Part shown: positions 15,929 through 23,646 of the stretch, in pieces
Position numbering within the stretch: the stretch's first letter is position 1
Layout of the letters: every line of letters begins with the position of its first letter
Notes under the pieces: generated by a model
Told to the model about the DNA's origin: nothing
The model's database searches: none
Seen by the model: only the letters and a program-made list of their open reading frames with translations
IMG/VR virus record: IMGVR_UViG_3300038548_000049
Coordinates: 1 to 37,075 of that record
DNA from: a virus
Length of the DNA stretch: 37,075 nucleotides
Reading direction: 5' to 3' (one strand)
Translations under genes and position numbers: made by a program

Positions 15929-16606
15929 TTAATTTACTGGTAGTTCGTTAAATCCGGGTATATTCGTCCCGAATGTTTTTCCGTCAGACTCGCCACCGGC
16001 TCCGCCTTTACCTGATCCGCCCTTGCTCTGCACCGCAGACACTAGGGACGGGTATCTCGTTTTTAAATTCGCTTTGTACTCGTCGACAGTTTGCGGCGTT
16101 GCTTTGCCGTCTGCGTCAAGTACTATCATGGTGCCGTCGGCTTGCACTTCAATGTCTGCCGCCGCCATGCGCTTAAGTATGCTGCGATTCGCTTCCGTAG
16201 CGCTCGCCGCCACGTCTGCCACTATAGCGGCTTTCGCGTTGTCGTTTACCTTCTTCTCGGACGCGGCTATGCGCTCTTGGTACTTTATTTCTGACTCGTC
16301 GACCTTTTTAGTCAAGTTGTCGATAACTTCTTGCTGACGTTGTGCTGCGGTTAGCCCCTTCGTGCGCTCTTCTTCGGCTAACCGTAGGCGTTCGGCTTCG
16401 CCCACGCTCAACTCGTCAAGCTTCGTTTTCATGCTGGCGCTGTCGTCCGTTAGCTTAGTAACGTCGCCCTGTAAGCGGAAAGCTTCCTTTTTCGACTCGG
16501 CAAAATCTTTATGAAGGAAGACAGTCGCGTCGCCTTCTTTGAATTCTACAAAATCATTAGTTTCATTTTCTGGTATATCTTTCTTATCAGTATAACGTAT
16601 AGCCAT
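15929..16606 (-). CDS. Capsid scaffold protein
   Basis: 225 residues from ATG 16604-16606, preceded by GAGGTTCG; an upstream in-frame start would add 22 residues but has no ribosome-binding site and would lie over a candidate promoter region. It is acidic and lysine-rich, with a long coiled coil (about residues 35-125, heptads such as LTKKVDESEIKYQERIAASE), and a Gly/Ser-rich C-terminal part (GGSGKGGAGGESDGK). This organisation and position before the capsid gene define phage scaffolds, which guide procapsid assembly and then leave. No protease motif is seen. Confidence 0.82.
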   Translation of the reverse strand: MAIRYTDKKDIPENETNDFVEFKEGDATVFLHKDFAESKKEAFRLQGDVTKLTDDSASMKTKLDELSVGEAERLRLAEEERTKGLTAAQRQQEVIDNLTKKVDESEIKYQERIAASEKKVNDNAKAAIVADVAASATEANRSILKRMAAADIEVQADGTMIVLDADGKATPQTVDEYKANLKTRYPSLVSAVQSKGGSGKGGAGGESDGKTFGTNIPGFNELPVN

Positions 16607-16659
16607 TGTCCGAACCTCGGGTTGTTTTAAGTTATGCGTGAACCTCACGCCATAGGCAC

Positions 16660-16687
16660 ATAATAGCACCACCGCACATAATGTCTA
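16660..16687 (-). promoter_or_regulatory. Candidate promoter ahead of scaffold and capsid
   Basis: On the minus strand TAGACA (plus 16682-16687) and TATTAT (plus 16660-16665) are separated by 16 bases, each one mismatch from the sigma70 consensus. The -35 box overlaps the end of the portal gene. It would start a separate transcript for scaffold and capsid, the most heavily needed proteins. A 6-bp hairpin (GCGTGA/TCACGC) lies in the resulting leader. Confidence 0.45.
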
Positions 16688-18172
16688 CAACTGTCCGTTA
16701 GTCTCTAACTCGTCCAGTACCTCGTTAGCCTTCTTCGTCAGCACGCCGCCCCGCTCTAATTGGCGTAGCGCCTCAGCACGGGTGATCACATTCTCGCGTA
16801 GCTCACCCAGTATGGCGGCCCGGTCTTGTGCTGTTAGCGTGATAGCCACGAATTCGCGGGACAGCTTGACCACTACGTCGTCAGCGCTAGAACCGTCAAA
16901 CATTGCTACCCACCCAAGGACCCGGCGGTAGCTCTCTTCGATATTCTTGGCCAGTGTGGACAGTACACCCTTTTTCTCTGCGCTGTTAATGCTCGCAGCC
17001 GTCGCGGTGTTAGCGCTTTCGCTCTCTTCGCTGAATACGCCACCTAGTGCTATAATCTGCTTTTTGTTCTCTTCCATGTATTTAAAAAGCGCGTTGCTGT
17101 CGGCTTCCCAGTTCAAGTACCCGGCCTCTGCGTCGCCAAATAGCGGAATGTGTGCGCCAGCGCCTAGAATGATTTGATCGCGCCCTGTGGCCCTCTTGTA
17201 TTGCTCGAACGATTGATCGGTCCAACCCTTCGTAAAACTTGTAGGCTGCGCGGTTAATCGTAGCGACTCTTTTAGCAGGGCACTAACTTGGTAGCGGTGT
17301 ACGGCCTTAGAGCTGATAGGGTCGATATAACCTAATTGCTTAGGCACGTCGCCGACTTGGCGCTCTGAAGAGTAGACGATCTCGAATGGGATAGAGCGTA
17401 AGCGCTTATCGTCAGCTATGGGGTAGACTAGCTCGGACCATTTGCCCTCGGTGCCTTTCTTGCCCGACGATATGTAGCGGCGCTGGAAGTACTCGCCGTC
17501 AGCGTCTAGGGCAAGAAGTAAATACGACTTAACGATGTCCTGAGTAAACCCGGTAGACGTCACAGTCTCCGCGCTGAATACCTGCAGCTCTTCCTCGCAC
17601 AGTATGACCATGTTTAACTGTTTGGACCCGTCGACCACACGATACGACCAGTTGACGATATCCTCGCGCGGGTAGTGCTTAATAGTGGCACGTAGGCCGC
17701 GGTCCTTGCTTACCTGTACGGTGATCTCGGTAGGGTCTTCGCCGGCGAGGTCTGAGAACTCAACTAGTAGGCCATGGTAGCGCATTTGCAAACACTCGGA
17801 CGCGGTCAACTCGATAGACTGGGCCAAGCCTGCGCCGTTGCCGTCCGCATCATTAATCAGTTCAGGATCTACGCCGTCGACTTCAAGGGTAGGGGCGACG
17901 CGGAACATAGCGCCCACTAGCGTGTCTAGCGTGTTGCCCGGTATATTCTCATACTCTGCAAACATTATGTAAGACGAATAGCGTTGTTTTTGCTCTGCCG
18001 TGTCGACTTCTTGCGGATCGGTACACGGGTGCGGTAAATATCTAACGCCTTGCGACTTGAGAACGTCCTCACCGCCGACACTGTCACGCATACGCATAAC
18101 GCCCGGCTTAGTACGTATGTACTGTGGGTGTTCCCATTGGGCCTGTGTGCTATTCGTGCTGTGTGCTGCCAT
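16685..18172 (-). CDS. Portal protein (DUF4055-like)
   Basis: 495 residues. The beginning (HPQYIRTKPGVMRMRDSVGGED then GVRYLPHP) and the helical C-terminal part match the DUF4055 family of portals. The portal forms the dodecameric ring at one capsid vertex through which DNA enters. Supporting features are a central beta-rich wing (VEFSDLAGEDPTEITVQVSKD) and the stem/crown-like helices with SESANTATAASINSAEKKG. GGAG upstream of the ATG is well placed. It follows terminase and Mu-F-like genes, with the small ParB-like gene between. Confidence 0.87.
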   Translation of the reverse strand: MAAHSTNSTQAQWEHPQYIRTKPGVMRMRDSVGGEDVLKSQGVRYLPHPCTDPQEVDTAEQKQRYSSYIMFAEYENIPGNTLDTLVGAMFRVAPTLEVDGVDPELINDADGNGAGLAQSIELTASECLQMRYHGLLVEFSDLAGEDPTEITVQVSKDRGLRATIKHYPREDIVNWSYRVVDGSKQLNMVILCEEELQVFSAETVTSTGFTQDIVKSYLLLALDADGEYFQRRYISSGKKGTEGKWSELVYPIADDKRLRSIPFEIVYSSERQVGDVPKQLGYIDPISSKAVHRYQVSALLKESLRLTAQPTSFTKGWTDQSFEQYKRATGRDQIILGAGAHIPLFGDAEAGYLNWEADSNALFKYMEENKKQIIALGGVFSEESESANTATAASINSAEKKGVLSTLAKNIEESYRRVLGWVAMFDGSSADDVVVKLSREFVAITLTAQDRAAILGELRENVITRAEALRQLERGGVLTKKANEVLDELETNGQL

Positions 18173-18175
18173 GTG

Positions 18176-18529
18176 TTACTCCGAAGTGTCTCTGCAGGGT
18201 GTCGGGTTCGTGTCGAACCTAACCGCCTTAATTGTTTTTGCATTAATAAATAACGCTTTCATTATGCGGTGTCTACCGTCCATTAGCTCGCCGTCTTCGT
18301 CTAAAATAATAGGGTAGCTTAGGTCGGCGTCGCTCACTGCGCGCATGTGCTTAACCATGTCGCGTAATGTTAAATTTTTGTAAATCTGGTAGACATTCAG
18401 GTGGTTGAGCGGGATCTCCATAACCTCAAATTTAGCGGTAAGCGTTATCAGGCGCGCTATGCTGAAATGGTGGTGGCCTAGCTGGCACGTCTGCCCTTCT
18501 TCTATGGTGCTGTGTCTTTCGATTTTCAT
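18176..18529 (-). CDS. ParB/sulfiredoxin-fold protein in the head module
   Basis: 117 residues. The motif ELMDGRHRIMKALFINAKTIKAVRF resembles ParB N-terminal boxes (G-x-x-D-G-x-H-R), preceded by LSYPIILDEDGE. This fold binds nucleotides (CTP in ParB) or acts as a nuclease in other families. There is no ParB DNA-binding HTH here, so chromosome-type partitioning is unlikely. It overlaps the Mu-F-like gene stop (ATGA) and lies four bases before the portal start, so it is expressed with packaging genes. Similar small ParB-like genes near phage terminases are known; their role is unclear. Confidence 0.65.
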   Translation of the reverse strand: MKIERHSTIEEGQTCQLGHHHFSIARLITLTAKFEVMEIPLNHLNVYQIYKNLTLRDMVKHMRAVSDADLSYPIILDEDGELMDGRHRIMKALFINAKTIKAVRFDTNPTPCRDTSE

Positions 18530-19761
18530 TTGTCCGCCTTCCTGAATGCCCGCTCGCCTGCGTTAGTCTCGGCCAGTTCGTCAAGTGTTAGCTGTCGCCC
18601 TGTCATATCGGTAAACCTGTCGATATGCATGTCGCCGTCGATGAACAGTCTAGCGCGTTCCTTGCCTAGTGTCGATTCTACAAACCACCTAGGCTGACGG
18701 CGCAACCATTGATCGCTGGTCACCTTGGCTTCGATAGTCTGTATGTCGAATATGTCGTTATCTTTCTTGCCCCTAAACGTAACTTTAGACTTGGTAGGCG
18801 GTACGCCCTCTTCCCCGAGTGCTCTACGTTCGGCACGGTTACCGCGGAGATTGTCCTGCCTGTCGGTGCGCTTCTCAAATTGTTCCTTGGCGTTAGCGCC
18901 TTTCTGCCCGCCTACCACTGTGCGGTCAGTGTTGAGGGGGTCAAAGCCCTTAGTTTTAAATATGTACTGTGATCGCTCGTTAAAGTGAAACGGTAAGTTA
19001 GGGAAAGGCTCGCCGGTTGGGTAGAAGTTTAAATGGCGCTTAAGGCATATCGTCGTCGTGACGTTGTCGAGGGTGGCGAACAGTGTACGGCCTTCGATCA
19101 GGCTTTTGTTTTTAACGGCGAATTCGTCACGGGCTACGTTAGCGTAATGCGATACGCCGGTACGTGTTAGCGAGTCAGCGCCGGCCCGTGCTTTGCCATT
19201 TAGGAAGCCGCCCTCAAACTTACCGGTTTTACGGTTAAACGTGCCGCGCAACTGCTTTACAATTTCTTGTTTAGTCAGGTTGTTGTTAAAGCCCTCGCGC
19301 ACTATGCCCGCTATGCCGCGCATCGTTGAGTCGCTGTTCTGTCTCACGAATTGCGCCCATGTGCCGGACTGAGATATGTCGGTCGTTAGGGTCATAACGG
19401 CGGCGCGCGTACCAGCTTCTATCTGTTTAGTGGTTGGCGGTACCAGCGTCTCGGGCACAAAGTCTTGATAGACACCCGTAACCGCTTCGCCTTCAATCTG
19501 CGCCATTTTTAGCAGTTCGTCGCTAATGTCTTGCCACATCGTCGACCAGGTGGTACCAAACTCGGCACGCATGGCGATCGTAAGCTTGTTAACGTCTGAG
19601 GCCGTCATACTCTCGAAGTCAAAGTCGGACATTATGCGGGGCAATGAACGGCTAAGCGCTTGAGTCGTCGGCGCTACTTCGGTACGTTCTAAATGCGTGC
19701 TGAAGCGCTGGCGGTTAGTCTCGCGCCGCAGCTCCGTGTCTAGTATGTCGTTACTTGGCAC
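18526..19761 (-). CDS. Mu F-like head morphogenesis protein
   Basis: 411 residues, start GTG at 19759-19761 with GAGGG upstream. Residues from about 150 to 260 match the Mu F-type minor head domain: helical, then LTRTGVSHYANVARDEFA, followed by the TLDNVTTTICLKRHLNFYPTGEPFPNLPFHFNERS core, with conserved Cys/Pro-His features. Such proteins are minor capsid parts, possibly injected with DNA or bound inside the portal. The C-terminal 130 residues (basic, RTDRQDNLRGNRAERR) form an additional domain of unknown function. The neighbours, terminase and portal, are as expected. Confidence 0.82.
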   Translation of the reverse strand: MPSNDILDTELRRETNRQRFSTHLERTEVAPTTQALSRSLPRIMSDFDFESMTASDVNKLTIAMRAEFGTTWSTMWQDISDELLKMAQIEGEAVTGVYQDFVPETLVPPTTKQIEAGTRAAVMTLTTDISQSGTWAQFVRQNSDSTMRGIAGIVREGFNNNLTKQEIVKQLRGTFNRKTGKFEGGFLNGKARAGADSLTRTGVSHYANVARDEFAVKNKSLIEGRTLFATLDNVTTTICLKRHLNFYPTGEPFPNLPFHFNERSQYIFKTKGFDPLNTDRTVVGGQKGANAKEQFEKRTDRQDNLRGNRAERRALGEEGVPPTKSKVTFRGKKDNDIFDIQTIEAKVTSDQWLRRQPRWFVESTLGKERARLFIDGDMHIDRFTDMTGRQLTLDELAETNAGERAFRKADK

Positions 19762-20011
19762 GGGATCGGCCCTCTTTACTGAAGCTCTCCGCGTAACGCC
19801 CTTTCAGGTTAAAAGATATTTTCACATTGCCGCGCTTCTTAACTCTGACAATCTCGTCGCCTCTCACGCGTAACGGTCGCGTCCAGTACTCTACAAAGCC
19901 TTTGCGGCCGTGCTTTGCGGCTATACAGTATTTGACCTCTTTACCGTTTAGATATATGCGGGTTTTGCCTATTAACGCTCTGCGGCTGGCTTTGTCTACA
20001 TCAATATACAT
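19751..20011 (-). CDS. Small basic protein in the packaging module
   Basis: 86 residues, strongly basic (many Arg and Lys, ending KGRYAESFSKEGRSRAK). It has strand-like segments KTRIYLNGKEVKYCIAAKHGRKGFVEYW and IVRVKKRGNVKISFNLKGRY. AAGGG precedes the ATG within a TGATAAGGG leader shared with other genes. It lies between terminase large subunit and the Mu-F-like gene. DNA binding is plausible from charge. It is not recognised as a known family. Confidence 0.6.
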   Translation of the reverse strand: MYIDVDKASRRALIGKTRIYLNGKEVKYCIAAKHGRKGFVEYWTRPLRVRGDEIVRVKKRGNVKISFNLKGRYAESFSKEGRSRAK

Positions 20012-20039
20012 AGTAGTGACCCTTATCAGTGGGGTTAGT

Positions 20040-21557
20040 TTAGTGACGTCGCATAGCCGGCGCTATCTCGCTTCGGCTGTTCGTTGTCGCTCTGTATCGT
20101 AGGGCGTCGTAGTCGTGGTCTTCCTGATCCGTGTCTACGTCGTCCGGCTTTTTAGTGTCTCGCGCCAATATTGGGAAGCGCGAAATTATACCGCGCACAT
20201 TCTCGAAGAAATACAGCGCTGGGCGTTCAGGTAGTCCGCTCTCGCTCGCCTTGCCCTCGACTGCCGCTTCTAGCATTTCACACAGTACCGCCGCGCCGTT
20301 AATTCTTGACCCGGGGGACTTGTCGCTCTTTGTCCAGTATACCCCCTGTTTTGCCATTTTGTCACTAATGCTTATCTGCTCGTCGTCCTTGTTGGTGATG
20401 GAGTTATCCGCAGGGCCAGCCACTACGCCGCCCGGAGCTATGCCTGGGCTGATGTTAATCTCGCCCACAGCGTCGACACTGTTACCGGCGTCGCGCATAG
20501 CGTCGTCTATCTGCTTAACGACCTTAGCGACGTTACTCGCTGACATTTTAAGGCCTACGTTATGCTGATCAGGCTCACAGCCGTAAAACTCCCCTATCAC
20601 GAATAGCGTACCGGCTGGGTAATCTCCCTCGCCGTTAGACTCCGCGAACCATAGGTTACTGAATGGCTTAGACTCCCCCCAGTCATGTGAGCGATCCACA
20701 GCCCACCCCGAAGGTATAACGAAAGGCTTAACGACGTGTGTGGCCTCGTCCCATAGGTGATCGAAGCGCCCGCCAGCCGTAACGGACCAGTCACCCTCTA
20801 CCCACGCTTTGCGCTTGTTTGGATCTTTAATGGACTTAAGGCGGGCTATGTACATCGGATCTAGGTACTTGTTTTCGCGCCATGAGCCGTGAATAGCGAC
20901 ACGCGTTAGCGTTACCGTCTCTTCTTTGTTGGTCTGCGGGTTGGTCACTACGATATCACGGCGTTGTACTGTGCCGCGTGGTGCTGGGTCGATAAAATGT
21001 TTCTTGACCCATGAATGTCCAACACCGAAAGGGTTAGTAGTCGAGAAGCATTCTAGCGGTATCGGCGGCAGTAGCTCACCGTCCGGGAGCGGGTGATCCT
21101 GTGGTCTGAATGACGAGCGCATACAACTAAACATAGCCTCGTAAAATTCACCGTCCGCGCGTTTGGTAAGCTCATTGTGTCCGATAAAGGGGAATTCTTG
21201 CCCGTGGTAGTTCCAATACCCCGAGGCGTCCTTCTCATAGCGGAATAGTAGCTGCTCACCGCTAGGCCATACCCACATGAGTTTCGACGGGGATTCTAGG
21301 AAGCGCGCGCCGTCATTGAGCGGCTTAAACAGCTTCTTAGACTGGGCGATAATGTCGTCAAGGTTTTTAAATTCAATGTCAAAAATTACGCCTTTCCAGA
21401 ACGCGCCGTAGCCCTGGCCGACCTTGCGGTAAAACCTCATAAGCTGCGCGGCAGTCTTCCCTGGGCCGCGTGTCCCTTCGTATAATATTTCGTCACAAGG
21501 ACAGGAAAGGGCTAAACATTGCGATCCGGGTTGAGGTTTCAAGACGACGTTATACAT
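20040..21557 (-). CDS. Terminase large subunit
   Basis: 505 residues; packages DNA using ATP and cuts it to headfuls or at specific sites. The Walker A motif is GTRGPGKT (residues 28-35). A Walker B-like region is FPFIGHNELTKR, slightly divergent. The C-terminal RNase H-like nuclease contains AVDRSHDWGESKP and ends near DQEDHDYDALRY, giving the Asp residues expected at the active site. The ATG overlaps the small subunit gene by eight bases, with AAAGG upstream. The two nearly identical ends of the window inside a gene would fit circular permutation, hence headful packaging, but this is inference. Confidence 0.93.
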   Translation of the reverse strand: MYNVVLKPQPGSQCLALSCPCDEILYEGTRGPGKTAAQLMRFYRKVGQGYGAFWKGVIFDIEFKNLDDIIAQSKKLFKPLNDGARFLESPSKLMWVWPSGEQLLFRYEKDASGYWNYHGQEFPFIGHNELTKRADGEFYEAMFSCMRSSFRPQDHPLPDGELLPPIPLECFSTTNPFGVGHSWVKKHFIDPAPRGTVQRRDIVVTNPQTNKEETVTLTRVAIHGSWRENKYLDPMYIARLKSIKDPNKRKAWVEGDWSVTAGGRFDHLWDEATHVVKPFVIPSGWAVDRSHDWGESKPFSNLWFAESNGEGDYPAGTLFVIGEFYGCEPDQHNVGLKMSASNVAKVVKQIDDAMRDAGNSVDAVGEINISPGIAPGGVVAGPADNSITNKDDEQISISDKMAKQGVYWTKSDKSPGSRINGAAVLCEMLEAAVEGKASESGLPERPALYFFENVRGIISRFPILARDTKKPDDVDTDQEDHDYDALRYRATTNSRSEIAPAMRRH

Positions 21558-22161
21558 TGTTTAAGGCCTTTTCCTGTTGTTCCTGTGCGGCTTTTTCCCA
21601 GTCGTCGACACTGGTAGCGGAAGGCACTAACATAATGTTATTGGCCGAGACGGTTAGGCCGGCTTCTTTCTCCCACGCCCTAACGTCGATGTGTTTCCCG
21701 ATAAGTTCTAAGTTCTTCTGTTTGTCTGGTAGCTTAACTTTTTTCAGCAATTGGATCAGCCGCGTAGGGTCGTTACGCGCGGCGACTATCTCCCCGAAGT
21801 CCATACCGCTGATCGACGTGCGCCAAGACTTCGGCCATTCCTTGATCGGGAGTATGCCGTTCTCGTCGTCCATGATGTCGGCAATGTCTAGGCTATCAAA
21901 CTCTAAAGCACGCGTTAGAACGAAGTCAGCGTCAATCTGAAGCCTTTTATTGCGTTCTTCGACTAGTCGGGCCACTTCTATCAAAACTAGTGTGTTATGG
22001 CTATTCTCGTAGCCGCGTCGCTGGCACCCGTCACGGTTAGGCCCGTCGCTATAGCCCGCCTCTCGCGCCGCCTTAGTGGCGTTAAAGTTATGCTTTACAT
22101 ACAGTTTCGCCCATAGCTTCTGTAGCTCTGAGGCTTTCTGTCTACTAATCCTACCCGCCAT
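21550..22161 (-). CDS. Terminase small subunit
   Basis: 203 residues from the ATG at 22159-22161, which has GAGGTTCG upstream; a longer frame with 20 more residues has no ribosome-binding site. The N-terminal helix-turn-helix-like part KLWAKLYVKHNFNATKAAREAGYSDGPNRDG is the DNA-recognition domain of the terminase small-subunit (Terminase_2) family. Later parts (KKVKLPDKQKNLELIGKHIDVRAWEKEAG) match the family's oligomerisation end. It recognises the packaging site, most likely close to its own gene. It is the first gene of the leftward late operon. Confidence 0.88.
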   Translation of the reverse strand: MAGRISRQKASELQKLWAKLYVKHNFNATKAAREAGYSDGPNRDGCQRRGYENSHNTLVLIEVARLVEERNKRLQIDADFVLTRALEFDSLDIADIMDDENGILPIKEWPKSWRTSISGMDFGEIVAARNDPTRLIQLLKKVKLPDKQKNLELIGKHIDVRAWEKEAGLTVSANNIMLVPSATSVDDWEKAAQEQQEKALNNV

Positions 22162-22322
22162 GTCTCGAACCTCGATAATATGGTAAATGAGCCACCGGCT
22201 CTTAGCCACAGTGTACACCACGGCCTAACCGACCGCAACGGCGACACTCTGACGCGCCGTAGCGCCTTATAGCCGAATGGTCTAAGAGAGCCGTGCTTAT
22301 AACTGTAACACTTGAAACGTGC

Positions 22323-22553
22323 GTAACGTTACAGTAACACTTCTCCGATCGCCTACACGCCGTACTGGCTGTACGTTGTAACGTTGTAACGCTTAAAACG
22401 TCTTATAAAACGGGAGCAGGCAGGGAACCCTGCGTCCCTTCTTTCTTTATATTTTATTATTATATAGTTTAAAGGTAAAAGAAGCGTTACAACGTTACAA
22501 CCCACGCCACCACAGGGCTAGAGAGAAGCCGAGAAGTGTTACTGTAACGTTAC
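22323..22553. repeat. Nested perfect inverted repeats around one centre
   Basis: Outer arms of 23 bp at 22323-22345 and 22531-22553 are perfect reverse complements; each includes the palindrome GTAACGTTAC. Inner arms of 20 bp at 22375-22394 and 22482-22501 are also perfect complements; each has the octamer GTTGTAAC twice in tandem (or its complement). Both pairs share the same centre of symmetry, base 22438. Extra GTAAC/GTTAC copies lie at about 22305, 22559 and 22590. Such iteron-like, symmetric sites usually bind an initiator or repressor dimer or oligomer. Confidence 0.9.
22412..22444 (+). terminator. Hairpin with pyrimidine tail in the control region
   Basis: GCAGGG and CCCTGC (22420-22433) form a near-palindrome, and GGGA (22412-22415) can pair with TCCC (22435-22438) to lengthen the stem with an internal loop. 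T-rich sequence (TTCTTTCTTT) follows. It resembles a rightward terminator or attenuator, but might equally be a structured part of an origin, since it lies at the symmetric centre of the flanking repeats. Confidence 0.4.
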
Positions 22554-22654
22554 ACGAACGTAACAACCCTAGAACGTGCTGTGGCTCCTGTTACGGCGCA
22601 CCGCTATAGGGCATAAGAGAGCGCCTGATAGACCGTAAAGGTATAAAGTTTCGT

Positions 22655-22683
22655 TTGACATCGAAAAAGGCGCGGTTTATAGT
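22655..22683 (+). promoter_or_regulatory. Strong sigma70-type promoter for the rightward operon
   Basis: TTGACA (22655-22660), a 17-base spacer and TATAGT (22678-22683) make an almost consensus promoter. Transcription would begin near 22690, which excludes the upstream in-frame TTG and ATG as starts of the first gene. It drives the small genes, primase-helicase and transglycosylase-like gene to the right. Confidence 0.8.
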
Positions 22684-22723
22684 TATGTCGGTTTTAACGA
22701 TTATAACGGACAGGCGGTGCGGC

Positions 22724-22897
22724 ATGGCGAAACATCATATAGTGAAGAAAGCGGGTAGCTGGTGGCGGTTTACTTCCCGCAGGCATTATTCCCTCTACGT
22801 GTCTTTTTGCGCGGGAAAGGCGCCGTTCCAATACGCACCTTTGCAGCTCATTAACGGTAATTTTACGGCCACCCTCGCCGCTATACCTAATAGGTAA
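22724..22897 (+). CDS. Small basic protein, first gene of rightward operon
   Basis: 57 residues from ATG 22724, the first start downstream of the predicted transcript start, with GGACAGG about ten bases upstream. It is basic and aromatic (KKAGSWWRFTSRRHYSLYVSF), with no known motif. Phages often place small host-acting proteins directly after an early promoter, so a take-over function is possible but not shown. Confidence 0.5.
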   Translation: MAKHHIVKKAGSWWRFTSRRHYSLYVSFCAGKAPFQYAPLQLINGNFTATLAAIPNR

Positions 22898-22906
22898 GGA
22901 ATTAAA

Positions 22907-23347
22907 ATGATAAACGATGCTAAGAAAGCACTAGCCGGCCTTGAGTTAATGATGGCCATAGTTGAAGAGATCAACGCCCGCCGCCCTGACCTAGTACAGC
23001 AAGCGGCAGCGAAGGTTCTAGGTGTTAACGCCAACGTGGGCGACGACGTGTTCAACGCAATTTTAGACAAACGCGCCGCGGCGGTTACCCACTTCGACAA
23101 ATACGCCGACCGCGTGGCAGAACTAGAGCACGCCCTGACGCAAGTCCGCGACCTGGCTAGACGGCCGAGCCACTACGCCAGCGGGGTGCGTCCCGACATA
23201 CAGGTACGGTGTAATGAGGTGCTGACCCCAGGCACGCCGAACCGCGTAGCCGGACTGGAAGAAGCGATCAAGGGCCTTGTGGCGATGCTGCCCGAAGAGA
23301 AGAAGCAGGCGGCGACAGGCATCGTTTACAGGGCGCTAAACAAATGA
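22907..23347 (+). CDS. Hypothetical helical protein
   Basis: 146 residues, preceded by TAAGGAATTAAA. It is mostly helical, with an N-terminal stretch KKALAGLELMMAIVEEINARRPD, then a region KYADRVAELEHALTQVRDLARRP, and a C-terminal helix GLEEAIKGLVAMLPEEKKQAA. No membrane segment or catalytic motif is recognised. Its stop overlaps the next ATG (ATGA). The segment RVAELEHAL resembles one in the 79-residue protein at 23809 (RVAVLELALSNAGANFL), so the two may share a domain. Confidence 0.65.
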   Translation: MINDAKKALAGLELMMAIVEEINARRPDLVQQAAAKVLGVNANVGDDVFNAILDKRAAAVTHFDKYADRVAELEHALTQVRDLARRPSHYASGVRPDIQVRCNEVLTPGTPNRVAGLEEAIKGLVAMLPEEKKQAATGIVYRALNK

Positions 23348-23646
23348 AAGTCTTATTAATAGGCGGCCCACTAGACGGGCAACGCGTAGACGTCCACAAC
23401 GCACAGGCGAACTTTATTAGCTCACAGGATAAAGCCCAATATGTGCGCGCCACGCCCTCGATATTCATCAGCGTGACCATACCACAGGAAGATATGGTCG
23501 AATTCTTGGCCCAAAAAGTGATCGACGGCTACGACTTAGTCCACCGCGTCGGCATGGCCTTAACCCAACTAGACGACGCGGCGATGTACACCAACATTCA
23601 AGCGTCATGTCACATAATCAAAGCGCGGGAGATCCTCAATGGATAA
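23344..23646 (+). CDS. Hypothetical 100-residue protein
   Basis: Starts MKVLLIGGPLDGQRVDV, a beginning often seen in small phage proteins, where 'GGPLDG' forms a hairpin in a small beta-domain. The C-terminal half (DYDLVHRVGMALTQLDDAAMYTNI style) is helical. No signal peptide is seen. It overlaps the gene before (ATGA) and the gene after (eight bases), so it is coupled in the operon. The function is unknown. Confidence 0.65.
   Translation: MKVLLIGGPLDGQRVDVHNAQANFISSQDKAQYVRATPSIFISVTIPQEDMVEFLAQKVIDGYDLVHRVGMALTQLDDAAMYTNIQASCHIIKAREILNG

Larger units (their letters stand above)
22162..22723. other. Gene-free divergent control region
   Basis: About 560 bases between divergent operons, the only long stretch without a gene. 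It contains nested perfect inverted repeats, a dozen GTAAC/GTTAC pentamers, a central hairpin, an AT-rich tract (22445-22470) and, on the right, a strong promoter. A hairpin GAGCC-ACC-GGCTC (near 22190-22202) lies in the leader of the terminase transcript. No convincing coding frame or tRNA is seen. Replication origin, transcription operator or both are the best readings. No clear leftward -35/-10 pair was found. Confidence 0.7.

Noticed and set aside
22162-22654. tRNA gene in the structured intergenic region
   Set aside because: The inverted repeats are far apart and do not form a cloverleaf; no T-loop or acceptor pattern found.
22655-22723. Earlier start (TTG 22655 or ATG 22685) for the first rightward gene
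   Set aside because: These lie on the -35 box and at or before the predicted transcript start; ATG 22724 has a ribosome-binding site.
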